The notes beneath the pieces are model-generated. The model was given only the letters and a program-made list of their open reading frames with translations, searched no databases and was not told the DNA's origin. This document shows, piece after piece, positions 17,567-26,849 of a DNA stretch of 64,000 bases; position 1 is the stretch's first letter; each line of letters opens with the position of its first letter. The stretch is from Herbidospora daliensis (GTDB lineage Bacteria > Actinomycetota > Actinomycetes > Streptosporangiales > Streptosporangiaceae), in NCBI RefSeq assembly GCF_001570585.1, contig NZ_BBXF01000002.1, forward strand, positions 248,001 through 312,000, in the 5' to 3' direction. A program made the translations under genes and the position numbers.

Positions 17567-19375
17567 ATGCGGACGATCACGGTCATGCGCAGGCTTCTCG
17601 CCCTGGTCCTGGCCGTCGCGGCCGTCTCCCTGACCGTCCAGCCCGCCCACGCCGCCGACGGGACCCTGACGGTCGCGTCGGCGTCCGTCGTGGTCGGCTC
17701 GGACCTCCGTTTCAGCTACGCCACCTCCCGGCCCGACTCCGCCAACTGGGTCGGCCTGTACGCCGACCCCGGCAACGGCCCCGTCGGCGAGACCTACGTC
17801 GGCCCGTCGATCAAGTGGGTCTACGCCCCCTCGGCCGGCGGCACCGGCACCCTGCCGACGTCAGGTCTGGCCGCCGGGAACTACCAGCTCTTCTTCCTGT
17901 ACGACGACGGCTACACCTGGCTCGCCGACCCCGTCTCCGTGCGGCTGACCGCCCCCGCGTCGGGCGCCCTGACGCTCGCCTCCACCACGGTGACCTCGGG
18001 CGACCCGATCCGGCTCGGCTACACGACGTCCAGGCCGAACAGCAAGAACTGGGTCGGCCTCTACCGGAACCCCGGCAACGGCCCGGTCAACCAGACTCAG
18101 GTGGGGGCCTCGCTGACCTGGGCGTACACCCCCGGCTCCAGCGGCTCGGCCACGCTGGCGACCGCCGGGCTGAGCGCGGGCGACTACATCGTCTACTACC
18201 TCTACAACGACGGGTACACCTGGCTCGCCCCGCCCGTCACGCTGCGGATCACCAGTGACGCCGCGCCGCGGTTCCCGGCCTCGGCGTTCACGCTGCGCAA
18301 CGCCAAGGTCGGCAGCGCCTACTCGGCGACGGTCGGCGGGCTCGTCCAGGGCGCTTCCTTCACGAAGACCTCCGGTCCGGCGTGGGCGTCGGTGTCGTCG
18401 TCGGGCGTCGTGAGCGGCACGCCGACCTCGGCCGGTGACGCCGTCGTCGGGATCAGGGCCACCACGAGCACCGGCACCGCGGACGCGACCGTGACGATCC
18501 GCGTCCAGTCGGGCGTGCTGGTGCCGCAGTTCAGGGCGCTGAGCTGGAACCTGTGGCACGGCGGCACCCAGGTGGCGGGCGGGCTGGAGAAGCAGCTGAG
18601 GTTCCTGCTCGAACGCGACATCGACGTCGTCGGCATCCAGGAGAACCAGGGCTCGGCCGCGCAGACCCTCGCGGCGGCGCTCGGGTGGTCGTACTTCCAG
18701 AACTCCGACACCGCGGTGCTCAGCCGCTACCCGATCACCGGCACCACGCCGACCGTCGCGGGCAGCGCCGTCGCCGCCAAGATCGACCTGGGCGCGCGTT
18801 CGCTCCGGCTCTGGAGCGCCCACCTCGGGTACACCCCCTACGGCCCCTACGACGCCTGCTTCGGCCGGATGAGCGTCCAGCAGCTCATGAACCGTGAGGC
18901 CAGTTCGGGTCGTACCGGGCAGATCACCTCGATCATCAGCGCCATGTCCGGCGACCTCGCCGCCTCGGCGACCACCCCGGTCCTGCTGACCGGCGACTTC
19001 AACGCCCCTTCCCACCTCGACTGGACGTCGGCCGCCTCCCGGTGCGGCTACGGCCCGGTCGCCTGGCCCACCTCGACGGCCCCGGCGAACGCGGGCCTCG
19101 TCGACTCCTACCGCCAGGCCAACCCGAACCCGGCGACCCACCCGGGCGCCACCTGGTCGCCGGTCTTCAAAACCTTCACCGGCGGCTACGGCTACGACTC
19201 CCACACCGGCGAGCCGGAACCCCAGGACCGCATCGACTTCATCCACTACCGGGGGCCGCTGACCGTCGTGTCGTCGGAGGCGGTCTGGGAGGGCACGCCC
19301 TCGCAGGGCAACCCCTCGGCCAACGCCTGGACCTCCGACCACGCCGCCGTGCTGACCGTCTTCCGGCTGAACTGA
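17567..19375 (+). CDS. Secreted endonuclease/exonuclease/phosphatase-family hydrolase with N-terminal beta domains
   Basis: About 602 residues. A Sec signal peptide ends near QPAHAADG. Two related units of about 90 residues follow (SANWVGLYADPGNGP and KNWVGLYRNPGNGP, each ending in DGYTWLA), then a putative Ig-type domain (NAKVGSAYSATV ... GVVSGTPTSAGD). The C-terminal 280 residues are an EEP catalytic domain: LSWNLWHGG, IQEN, LLTGDFNAPSH, DRIDFIHYRG and the closing SDHAAV with its catalytic Asp-His. Such enzymes cut DNA or phosphoesters outside the cell. Substrate unknown. Start ATG 17567 or ATG 17585 gives the same mature protein. Confidence 0.85.
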   Translation: MRTITVMRRLLALVLAVAAVSLTVQPAHAADGTLTVASASVVVGSDLRFSYATSRPDSANWVGLYADPGNGPVGETYVGPSIKWVYAPSAGGTGTLPTSGLAAGNYQLFFLYDDGYTWLADPVSVRLTAPASGALTLASTTVTSGDPIRLGYTTSRPNSKNWVGLYRNPGNGPVNQTQVGASLTWAYTPGSSGSATLATAGLSAGDYIVYYLYNDGYTWLAPPVTLRITSDAAPRFPASAFTLRNAKVGSAYSATVGGLVQGASFTKTSGPAWASVSSSGVVSGTPTSAGDAVVGIRATTSTGTADATVTIRVQSGVLVPQFRALSWNLWHGGTQVAGGLEKQLRFLLERDIDVVGIQENQGSAAQTLAAALGWSYFQNSDTAVLSRYPITGTTPTVAGSAVAAKIDLGARSLRLWSAHLGYTPYGPYDACFGRMSVQQLMNREASSGRTGQITSIISAMSGDLAASATTPVLLTGDFNAPSHLDWTSAASRCGYGPVAWPTSTAPANAGLVDSYRQANPNPATHPGATWSPVFKTFTGGYGYDSHTGEPEPQDRIDFIHYRGPLTVVSSEAVWEGTPSQGNPSANAWTSDHAAVLTVFRLN

Positions 19376-19413
19376 GCGGCGCGTTCAGTCCCCGTCCAGT
19401 CCGCGTTCGTACA

Positions 19414-19435
19414 TTGAGGAGAACCCGAGCCTCAA
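19414..19435 (+). other. Small inverted repeat beside the DUF4188 ribosome site
   Basis: TTGAGG and CCTCAA, six bases each with a ten-base loop, directly before the AAGGAG ribosome site of the next gene. It could fold and partly mask that site. Short, so weak evidence. Confidence 0.3.
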
Positions 19436-19445
19436 GGAGCGTGGG

Positions 19446-19952
19446 ATGCCAACCCGAGTGAACCGGCAGACCGTCGATCTGTCCGCCTATCCCGACCTGA
19501 TGGTCCTGTACCTGGGCATGCGCGTGAACCATCTGTACGGGATCAGGACCTTCTTCAGCTTCGGCCGGAAGATCCAGGGATCGGTCGAGGGGAAACCCGA
19601 CGGTCTGCTGCTTCACGAGCCGGTCTACTACTCGTTCTTCCCGATGAACATGGGCATGCGCCAGTACTGGCGCGATCTGCCGTCGCTGCTGGCCTTCGCC
19701 CGGTCGGAGCCGCATCGGCAGTGGTGGCTCGACTTCCTGCGCGACTCGGGCGGCACGGGTTTCTGGCACGAGACCTACTCGGTGCGGGGCGGCATGGAGG
19801 CCGTCTACGACGACGTGCCGAAGCCGATCGGTTTCGGTCGGTTCGCGGGCGTCCAGCGGGCTCGCGGGCCGATGTTCGGCTCCGCGTCCCGCCTGGGCCG
19901 CTCGGAGCACGGCGACCCGGTGCTGAGCGAGACTGACCTCTACGAGCCCTGA
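19446..19952 (+). CDS. DUF4188 / monooxygenase-like protein
   Basis: A 168-residue cytoplasmic protein without signal peptide. Sequence features such as LMVLYLGMRVNHLYGIRTF, WWLDFLRDSGGTGFWHETYSVRGGMEAVYDD and FGRFAGV match the DUF4188 family, which has a ferredoxin-like alpha/beta barrel related to small heme or antibiotic monooxygenases and aldoxime dehydratase-like proteins. No reaction has been assigned with certainty. The ribosome site AAGGAG lies seven bases before the ATG. It ends 13 bases inside the convergent stress-protein gene. Confidence 0.78.
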   Translation: MPTRVNRQTVDLSAYPDLMVLYLGMRVNHLYGIRTFFSFGRKIQGSVEGKPDGLLLHEPVYYSFFPMNMGMRQYWRDLPSLLAFARSEPHRQWWLDFLRDSGGTGFWHETYSVRGGMEAVYDDVPKPIGFGRFAGVQRARGPMFGSASRLGRSEHGDPVLSETDLYEP

Positions 19953-20791
19953 TCCCGGTCGGCCACGACGGCGACCGGGCAGTGCGCCCGGTGCAGCAGG
20001 CCGTGGCCGACCGAGCCGAGGGCGAAGGAGGCCAGCGCGCCCCGTCCGTGCGAGCCGACGACCACGAGGTCGGCGGCCCGCGACTCCTCCGAGAGCAGGA
20101 AGACGGGGTGGCCGCAGTGGGCCAGGCGCTCGACCGGGACGTGGGGGTACTTGTCCGTCCAGAGGGCCAGCCGGTCCCAGACGCGGGCGACGTGCTCGTC
20201 GTACATCTCCTGGAGCAGCGCGCCGTAGACCACGGCGGACGCCGCGAACGAGGGCGGCTCCCACGCGTACACGAGCTTGAGGCGGGCGCCGCGCCGGTCG
20301 GCCTCGGCGAAGGCGAAGTCGAGCGCGGCCTCCGACTCCTCGCCGCCGTCGTACCCGGCGACGAGCAGCCCGTAGGCGTGCCGGGCGGGCTTCCTGACGA
20401 CGACGACCGGGCCGGGGACGTGGCCCACCATCGACAGGCCGACCGAGCCGAGGATCAGCCCGGCGAACCCGCCCTTGCCCCGGCTGCCGATCACGATCTC
20501 GTCGGCGTCGCGCGCCGCCTCCCTCAGCCGCTCGGCGGGCGGCCCGACGGCGAGCTTGGCGCTGATCTGCAGGTCGGGCGCGCATTCCCAGGCCCGCTGC
20601 TGCGCCGCGCTGAGGATGTCCTGGTGGTACCGCTCCTGCACGGCGTTCAGGTCGCCCTGCAAAACGGCGGCCGGGCGCACGTGCACGATCCGCAGGGCGG
20701 CGCGTCTGCGCTCCGCGTCCTGGGCCGCGTACTCCACGGCCGCGAGCGCGGGAGCCGATCCGTCGACCCCCACGACGATGATCGGAATCAT
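19940..20791 (-). CDS. Universal stress protein with two Usp domains
   Basis: A 283-residue tandem UspA protein. Domain 1 (about 1-140) has VGVDGSAPA at the N-terminus and the nucleotide motif GSRGKGGFAGLILGSVG. Domain 2 (about 150-283) has GSHGRGALASFALGSVGHGLL. Both carry the G-x2-G-x9-G-S/T pattern of ATP-binding Usp proteins. Such tandem proteins are common in actinomycetes under hypoxia or starvation. The ATG was chosen at MIPIIVVGVDGS, with AGAGGA upstream; longer versions would add a non-family leader. Confidence 0.9.
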   Translation of the reverse strand: MIPIIVVGVDGSAPALAAVEYAAQDAERRRAALRIVHVRPAAVLQGDLNAVQERYHQDILSAAQQRAWECAPDLQISAKLAVGPPAERLREAARDADEIVIGSRGKGGFAGLILGSVGLSMVGHVPGPVVVVRKPARHAYGLLVAGYDGGEESEAALDFAFAEADRRGARLKLVYAWEPPSFAASAVVYGALLQEMYDEHVARVWDRLALWTDKYPHVPVERLAHCGHPVFLLSEESRAADLVVVGSHGRGALASFALGSVGHGLLHRAHCPVAVVADRDQGS

Positions 20792-20923
20792 GGTGGGTCC
20801 TCTTTCTCCCTCAGATTCCACTTTCGCCCACTCTGGGACCACGAGGGGAGCTTTTTCACCTCTCTTGGGCGTCCACCCCCTGACCCCTGACGGACGATGG
20901 ACGAAAGACGGAAGGAGAAGACG

Positions 20924-21124
20924 ATGAAGGCCGCTATGGGAGATCGGCTGATCGTCGAGGGCAGCAGCGATCACGAATCACGGAAGGTCGGCGTGATCAC
21001 CGAGGTGCGCCACCCTGACGGCTCTCCTCCCTACCTGGTGCGCTGGTCGGGCGACGACCACGACTGCCTGGTGTTCCCGGGGCCCGACGCCCACGTGGTG
21101 AGCGGGCGGAGGTCCGACGGCTAG
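20924..21124 (+). CDS. DUF1918 domain protein
   Basis: A 66-residue protein starting MKAAMGDRLIVEG, with GVITEVRHPDGSPPYLVRWSGDDHDCLVFPGPDA, the full DUF1918 family pattern (an SH3-like small barrel, function unknown). ATG 20924 has AGGAGAAG at the right distance. It is often near stress-protein genes, as here, where it is transcribed away from the Usp gene. The stop TAG sits in a CTAG shared with the convergent gene. Confidence 0.85.
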   Translation: MKAAMGDRLIVEGSSDHESRKVGVITEVRHPDGSPPYLVRWSGDDHDCLVFPGPDAHVVSGRRSDG

Positions 21125-22923
21125 GGCCGCCGCTCGGCCTCGGAGATCGCCCGGCTGATCGATTCGAGGTCCATGCCGCCCTGGTAGCGCAGGCCGTTGA
21201 TGAACAACGTCGGGGTGCCGCGCACCCCGCCGGCCCGGCCCGTCTCCTCGTCGTGGCCGATCTTGGCGAGCCCGGTGGGCACGTCGGGCCACGGGTCGAC
21301 GCCGAGCTCTTGGGCGTAGCGGGTCAGGTCGTTCACGGTCAGGAACCGCTGGTTGGCGAACAGCGTGTCGTGCATCTCCCAGAACTTCCCGTCGGCCGCC
21401 GCGCCCTCGGCCGCCAGCGCGGCCGGCACCGCCCTCGGGTGGATGGTCCGCAGCGGGAAGTGGCGGAACACCAGCCGGGTCGTGCGGTGCCGGGCGAGCA
21501 GCTCCTCCATGATCGGGTGCAGGCGGCCGCAGTAGGGGCACTCGAAGTCGCCGTACTCGACGACCGTGACCTTGTAGACGGCCGGGCCGCGCACGTGGTC
21601 GTCGGGCCCGACCGGCTCGGACAGCAGCACCGGCAGCTCCTCCACCGGTTCGAGGGCCGCCTCCGGCGGCGCGCAGACCCCGCCCCGGTCCCAGGCCATG
21701 CGGAAGATCAGCCAGCCAGTCAGCGCCGACAGCAGCGACCCGGCCAGGATGCCGATCTTGGCCTGGCTCTGCACGGCCGGATCGTCGAACGCCAGCCCGA
21801 CGATGAACAACGACACCGTGAACCCGATGCCCGACACGGCCGCGCCGCCCAGCAGCTGCCCCCACACCAGGTTGCCCGGCAGCACCCCCCACTTCAGCCG
21901 CAGCGGCAACCAGGTGCCGAGCGCGATGCCGACGAACTTGCCCAGCAGCAGGCCCAGCACGATGCCGATCGTGATCGGCGAGGTGACCGCCCGCCGCAGC
22001 GACTCGGCGTCGAGCACCACCCCCGCGTTGGCCAGCGCGAACACCGGCACGATCAGGTAGCTGCTCCACGGGCTGATCCGCAGCTGGAGCCGCTCGTTCA
22101 CCGAGACCGCCGACTGCACCTTGCGCGCCGCCCGCCGGGCCCCGCGCGCGGTGGGGTCGGCGGTGAACTCGTGGACGGCCTCTCCCGCCGTCAGCAGCTT
22201 GTACTCGTTGGGCGCGTACACGAAGACCAGCACCCCGAGCGCGATGCCGATCAGCGTGGGGTGCACCCCGCTCTCCAGGGTCGCCACCCACAGGGCGAAC
22301 CCCAGCGTGATGTACGCCGGCGCCCGCCAGATCTTCAGCCAGCGCAACATCACGATCGCGGCCAGCAGCGCCGCCGCGACGAACAACGACGGCACCGACA
22401 ACTCGGCGGTGTAGAACACCGCGATCACGATGATCGCCAGCACGTCGTCGACGATCGCGAGCGTCAGCAGGAACGCCCGCAACGGCTCGGGGCAGCGGGC
22501 CCCCACGACGGCCAGCACCCCCAGCACGAACGCCGTGTCGGTGGCGATCGGCACCCCCCAGCCGCCCGCCCCCGGCCCGCCCGCGTTCAGGGCCAGGTAG
22601 ACGAGCGCCGGGACGAGCAGCCCCCCGAACGCCGCGACGGCGGGCACGGCCAGCAGCCGCCGGTCGGTGAGCTGGCCGAGGCGCACCTCGTAGGAGATCT
22701 CCAGGCCGATCAGGAAGAAGAACAGGGTCATGAACCCGTCGTTGACCCAGTGGCGCAGATCGAGCGAGAAGACGGCGTCGCCGAACGACAACCCGGCCTT
22801 GATGTGCCAGAACGCCTCATAGGTGTGGCCCCATGGGGAGTTGGCCCAGAGCAGCGCCGCAAGGGTGGCCCCGAGCAGCACACTCGTGCTGCCCGCCTCG
22901 GTCCTGAAGAACGCCCGCAACAT
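21121..22923 (-). CDS. nhaA: Na+/H+ antiporter NhaA fused to a DsbA/thioredoxin-like domain
   Basis: A 600-residue fusion. The first 400 residues form NhaA with about eleven membrane helices; key segments are IGLEISYEVRLG, the ion-site region IATDTAFVLG and LAIVDDVLAII (paired Asp residues), and GAAVSGIGFTVSLFI. After a linker, about 180 residues form a DsbA-type thioredoxin fold with the CPYC redox motif (YGDFECPYCGRLHP) and a cis-Pro region GGVRGTPTLFING. NhaA exchanges protons for sodium. The redox domain may act in the cytoplasm or outside, depending on helix count. Start ATG 22923. Such fusions are known in actinobacteria; the benefit is unclear. Confidence 0.9.
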   Translation of the reverse strand: MLRAFFRTEAGSTSVLLGATLAALLWANSPWGHTYEAFWHIKAGLSFGDAVFSLDLRHWVNDGFMTLFFFLIGLEISYEVRLGQLTDRRLLAVPAVAAFGGLLVPALVYLALNAGGPGAGGWGVPIATDTAFVLGVLAVVGARCPEPLRAFLLTLAIVDDVLAIIVIAVFYTAELSVPSLFVAAALLAAIVMLRWLKIWRAPAYITLGFALWVATLESGVHPTLIGIALGVLVFVYAPNEYKLLTAGEAVHEFTADPTARGARRAARKVQSAVSVNERLQLRISPWSSYLIVPVFALANAGVVLDAESLRRAVTSPITIGIVLGLLLGKFVGIALGTWLPLRLKWGVLPGNLVWGQLLGGAAVSGIGFTVSLFIVGLAFDDPAVQSQAKIGILAGSLLSALTGWLIFRMAWDRGGVCAPPEAALEPVEELPVLLSEPVGPDDHVRGPAVYKVTVVEYGDFECPYCGRLHPIMEELLARHRTTRLVFRHFPLRTIHPRAVPAALAAEGAAADGKFWEMHDTLFANQRFLTVNDLTRYAQELGVDPWPDVPTGLAKIGHDEETGRAGGVRGTPTLFINGLRYQGGMDLESISRAISEAERRP

Positions 22924-22998
22924 AGAAACCCCGATGATAGGGGTCGAAACCGTCCTGACCTGCGGAGGGGCCCCCACGTTCCGGTAAACACTCGGTGT

Positions 22999-25017
22999 TC
23001 AGGCGCCCGCGCCGGGAACCGCCGAACTCTGATTGGCGTCGCCCTTCGCGCGGGCCAGGGCCGTCGCGGTCCGGTGGGGGTCGGCGAGAGGACCGGCCGC
23101 CCACAGGTGGCGGGCGATGCGTTCGGCCACGTTGTCGCGGGAGGAGCCGATGCGTTCGAGCGCGTCGGCCACCCGCAGGTGCAGCCTGATCGCCCGGCCC
23201 GAAGGGGTCGCCTCGCTGATCGACTCCCTGACCAGGTCGTGCGGGAACCGCATCGAGAACGGGTCTCCCGGGATCGATTCGAGCAGGCCGAGCGCCACCG
23301 CCGGTTCCAGATGGTCGAGACAGGTCTGTACGTCATGGCCCGCGACCTCGGCGAGCAGGCTGAGGCTCACCTGCCGCCCGATCAGCGCGGAGATCTGGAT
23401 CAGGTCCCCGGCGCGTTCGTGCAGCCGGGCCGTCCGGTCGCGGACGACGTCCCGCACCGTGGCGGGCACCCCCTCGGCCGACGCTCCGCCGTCGCCGAGC
23501 AGCCGGGCCAGCTCCCGGACGTAGAACGGGTTGCCGGAACTGCGGTCGTAGAGGTCGCGCACGGTGCCGGGGTCGGGGTCGCGGCCGGTCTCGCGCCCGA
23601 TCAGCTCGGCCACCTCGACCGGGCCCAGCGGGCCGACCCGCAGCCGGTGGTGGCCCGGCGTCCGGCTGGCCCCGGCGAGCGTGTGCGACAACGCCGACCC
23701 GGGCACGGGCGCGCGGTCGCGGAGCGCCGTGATGATCGCGGCGCCGCCCGGCAGGCGCGCCGCGAGGTGGTCGAACAGGCGCAGTGACGCCAGGTCGGCC
23801 CACTGGAGATCGTCGATCGTGAGCACCAGCGGCCGCTGTGCGGCCACCTCCCCGACCACGGCGACGACCGCCTCGAACAGGCCGAACCGGGCGGCGTCGT
23901 CGGGGCACCCCGTGCCGCCCGACCGCAGGAGGTGGCCGAGCTCACCGGCGAGCCACCTCTCCCGCGCCTCCTCGGGCAGCGTGTCCAGCAGGCCCCCGGC
24001 CAGCTGCACCCACGGCCACATCGACGGCGCGCCCTCGTCTTCGAGGCACTGGCTCCAGACGACGGCCGCGCCGCGCCCGGCCGCCTCGGCGGTGATCGCG
24101 TTCAGCACCGTGGTCTTGCCGATGCCCGGCTCGCCCTCCAGGACGACGATCCCGGTGCCTCCGGCGAAGACCGCGTCGATCGCCTGCCACGACTTCGCCA
24201 GTTCCTCGGCCCGGCCGAGGAGCCCCGGCGGGCCGGCCGCCGCCGGGCTCACGCCGACGACCTGCCGGTGCGCGGCCGACAGCGCCTGGCCGGGGGCGAT
24301 GCCGAGTTCGGTGAATAGCCGGGCGCGCACCTCGCGGAACACCGCCAGCGCCTCGGCCTGCTGACCGGCGGCGGCCAGGGTGGTGATGAGGCTCGCCTGC
24401 ACCGGCTCGTGCAGCGGGGCCATCCGGGCGGCCAGGCGCAGCGCCGGCACCACCCGTTCGGGCCTTCCCAGCGACACCGCGAGGTCGGCGGCGACCGTAC
24501 AGGCGTCGTGGAACTGGGCGTCGAGCCGGGCGAAGATCGCGGCCGCGGCCGGTTCGGGGTTCAGCCCGTCGCCCGCCGGGCCCTGCCAGAGCTCCAGCGC
24601 CCGCGTGTAGGCGTCGAGGGCCTCTTCTGGACGTTCCTCCGCCGCGGCCGCCGCGACCAGGTCGCGGAACACGACGAGGTCGAGCCGCGCCTCACCGGCC
24701 GTGAACAGGTATCCGTTGCCGTGCCGTTGCAGGTAGGAGCCGAAGTCCCGGACCGAGAGGTCGGGCTCCAGCAGGCGGCGCAGCGAGCCGACGTACTTGT
24801 GGATGACGTTGAGGGCGCTCGCCGGCGGGTGCTCCGGCCAGATGAGGTCGATCAGCTCGTCGGTGCTGATCGGCCGCCCTTCCCTGGCCAGCAGCAGGGC
24901 CAGCAGGAAGTACTGCTGGCGCGGACCGGCGTTGAGTTCGACGCCGTCCCGCCAGATCCGCAGCGGGCCCAGGATCTGGAAGGTCGGAGCGCCGCCGATG
25001 GAGATCGGCTCGGCCAC
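22999..25017 (-). CDS. SARP-family regulator with BTAD and AAA ATPase domains
   Basis: A 672-residue transcription factor of the AfsR/SARP type. Residues 10-105 are an OmpR-like DNA-binding winged helix (FQILGPLRIWRDG, IDLIWPEHPPASALNVIHKYVGSLRRLLEP). Residues 110-255 are the bacterial transcriptional activation domain (BTAD, LDLVVFRDLV to LGIAPGQALS). An AAA domain follows with Walker A EGEPGIGKTT and Walker B VLTIDDLQWAD. The C-terminal TPR/WD region of AfsR is short. Such regulators activate secondary-metabolite or development genes; no biosynthetic cluster is visible in this window, so the target is unknown. Confidence 0.88.
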   Translation of the reverse strand: MAEPISIGGAPTFQILGPLRIWRDGVELNAGPRQQYFLLALLLAREGRPISTDELIDLIWPEHPPASALNVIHKYVGSLRRLLEPDLSVRDFGSYLQRHGNGYLFTAGEARLDLVVFRDLVAAAAAEERPEEALDAYTRALELWQGPAGDGLNPEPAAAAIFARLDAQFHDACTVAADLAVSLGRPERVVPALRLAARMAPLHEPVQASLITTLAAAGQQAEALAVFREVRARLFTELGIAPGQALSAAHRQVVGVSPAAAGPPGLLGRAEELAKSWQAIDAVFAGGTGIVVLEGEPGIGKTTVLNAITAEAAGRGAAVVWSQCLEDEGAPSMWPWVQLAGGLLDTLPEEARERWLAGELGHLLRSGGTGCPDDAARFGLFEAVVAVVGEVAAQRPLVLTIDDLQWADLASLRLFDHLAARLPGGAAIITALRDRAPVPGSALSHTLAGASRTPGHHRLRVGPLGPVEVAELIGRETGRDPDPGTVRDLYDRSSGNPFYVRELARLLGDGGASAEGVPATVRDVVRDRTARLHERAGDLIQISALIGRQVSLSLLAEVAGHDVQTCLDHLEPAVALGLLESIPGDPFSMRFPHDLVRESISEATPSGRAIRLHLRVADALERIGSSRDNVAERIARHLWAAGPLADPHRTATALARAKGDANQSSAVPGAGA

Positions 25018-25106
25018 CCCTCCTGCACCACCTTGTCATCGACAAGCAGTCAGTAAAGCGGACGATGACGGCGCCGGGTGTCGTGATCCTGCTCGATGAT
25101 TGCCCA

Positions 25107-26117
25107 TTACCGGTCGGATGCCCGCATCCGCCGCAATTCAGCCTCCACGGTGCGGGCGTCGGCATAGGCCCTGGGCGTGACGCCGAAGCGGGCCCGGAAC
25201 TCCTTGATGAAGTGGGAGACGCTGGCGTAGCCGACCCTGCGGGACACCTCCGCGACGTTGCGCCCTCGGACGACGAGCAGCTCACGGGCCCGGTCGAGCC
25301 GGTAGTCCTTCAGGAACCGGTACGGAGAACACCCCGTGACCTCGCGGAACAGCGCCGAGAACGCCGACGGGCTCAGGGCCGCCTGCCTGGCCAGATCGTC
25401 GACCGTCACCGGCTCGGCGTAGTGCATGCGCACGTAGGTCAGCGCGGCCGAGACCGCGTCGCTGGAGGGCTGCCTGGACGACAGGTGCAGCAGCCGGGAG
25501 AACTGCTCCTGGCGCAGCACCCGGTAGACCATCTCCTCGACGCAGATCGGGGCCAGCACCCGCCGGTCGGCGTCGCCGTCGAGCGCCCGCAGAAATCGCA
25601 GGAGCGCCGCCATCAGCTCCGGATCGACCGGGGAGACGACGCACGGATCGGCCTGTTCCTCAGCGGCGGGCTGCCCGGCCGCCCGCGAGCGCGGGCCGAG
25701 CATGTCGGTCGAGATCTTCCGCACCAGCGCGGGGTCGATCTCCAGGACGAGCGACAGGAACGGCTCGGCCGGGTCGGCCCGCAGCACCTCGCACTGGAAG
25801 TGCAGGTTGCCGCCGATCACGAGGTAGTGGAAGGGGTCGTAGACGTAGCGCCTGCCGTCCACGATCACCGCTTTGCTGCCCTGCGCGACGATGCCGAGCG
25901 ACAACGTCCGGATGGCTTCCCAGGTCGGGGCCGACGGCTCGGTGAAGCGGTAGAGGGTCAGGCCGGGCCAGCCGCCGTCGTTGGCGCCGACGGCGGGGGT
26001 GCGCTCGGTCAGCGCCGCCACCAGGTCGCCCGCCCGGACACGGTGCTCGAGCTCGGGTTCCGAGTACACGCGAAAGCCATTCTCTGTTCTGGTTTTTCCG
26101 TCTTGAGGGTAGGGCAT
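25107..26117 (-). CDS. AraC-family transcriptional regulator (AraC_N cupin type)
   Basis: A 336-residue regulator. The N-terminal half (about 20-200) matches the AraC N-terminal cupin of PF06719 (LTLYRFTEPSAPTWEAIRTLSLGIVAQGSKAV). The C-terminal 110 residues hold the two helix-turn-helix units, ending in VGYASVSHFIKEFRARFGVTPRAYA. It probably controls a nearby catabolic or oxidoreductase gene. The neighbouring CHRD gene is divergent and separated by 176 bases of AT-rich DNA. Confidence 0.87.
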   Translation of the reverse strand: MPYPQDGKTRTENGFRVYSEPELEHRVRAGDLVAALTERTPAVGANDGGWPGLTLYRFTEPSAPTWEAIRTLSLGIVAQGSKAVIVDGRRYVYDPFHYLVIGGNLHFQCEVLRADPAEPFLSLVLEIDPALVRKISTDMLGPRSRAAGQPAAEEQADPCVVSPVDPELMAALLRFLRALDGDADRRVLAPICVEEMVYRVLRQEQFSRLLHLSSRQPSSDAVSAALTYVRMHYAEPVTVDDLARQAALSPSAFSALFREVTGCSPYRFLKDYRLDRARELLVVRGRNVAEVSRRVGYASVSHFIKEFRARFGVTPRAYADARTVEAELRRMRASDR

Positions 26118-26293
26118 CCGAAGGCGTGGTCGAGCCGTCCTTCATTTGTTGAAAACAAGTGGACGATTAGTGAATAAATACTTCCTTCTTTTCTGTGGCC
26201 CTGATCACATGAATTTCGCAAAGAATTACACGAACCGCCCGCTATGGTGATTCCGGTCGACCGCGACGACTAAGGACTACGAAAGAGGGAGAA

Positions 26294-26821
26294 ATGAGCG
26301 AGTCCAAAAAGATGAGCGGGCGTCGGATAATGCTGCGCGCGATCAGGGGCGCGGCAGTGGTCACGATGGTGGCCGGCGCGACCTCGATCGCCGTCCCCGC
26401 GTCCGCCGCCCCCCAGCACCACACGGCCGCCTCGACGAAGTACTACTTCGCGGCCGGGCTCCTCGGCCGCAACGAGGTGCGGGAGCCGGGCAAGAAGGTC
26501 AACGACCGCGACGGCGCGGCGGTCGCCAAGTTCCGCATCAGCGGCGACCGCTTCTACTACTTCGTCGAGTGGCGGCGCACCGCCCGGCCCACCGCCTTCC
26601 ACATCCACCGGGGCAAGGCGGGCGTGAACGGCCCGGTCGTCATCGACCTGCTCTCCAACGGCACGATCCGCGGCAACACCAGCAAGGGCTCGGTCCGCGT
26701 CAGCAGCCGCCTGCTCCGCGACATCAAGAAGAACCCGAAGAACTGGTACGCCAACCTGCACACCAGCCAGTTCCCCGACGGGGCCGTACGCGGCCAGCTC
26801 CACAAGGGCGGCCGCTGGTAG
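26294..26821 (+). CDS. Secreted CHRD-domain protein
   Basis: A 175-residue exported protein. A twin-arginine-free Sec leader (MLRAIRGAAVVTMVAGATSIAVPASAAP) is followed by a CHRD-like beta domain: AAGLLGRNEVREPG, then AFHIHRGKAGVNGPVVIDL and the end NLHTSQFPDGAVRGQLHKGG. CHRD domains occur in exported and chordin-like proteins; the ligand is unknown. ATG has a good GAGGGAG ribosome site. The fascin-like gene begins 28 bases after it, so they may share a transcript. Confidence 0.83.
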   Translation: MSESKKMSGRRIMLRAIRGAAVVTMVAGATSIAVPASAAPQHHTAASTKYYFAAGLLGRNEVREPGKKVNDRDGAAVAKFRISGDRFYYFVEWRRTARPTAFHIHRGKAGVNGPVVIDLLSNGTIRGNTSKGSVRVSSRLLRDIKKNPKNWYANLHTSQFPDGAVRGQLHKGGRW

Positions 26822-26849
26822 ACGGCCCGACCACGAGAAGGCAGGACAC

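Noticed and set aside
20792-20896. DosR-type box upstream of the universal stress gene
   Set aside because: I looked for the GGGACTNNNGTCCC-type palindrome; the GGGACC-rich sequence here does not form it.
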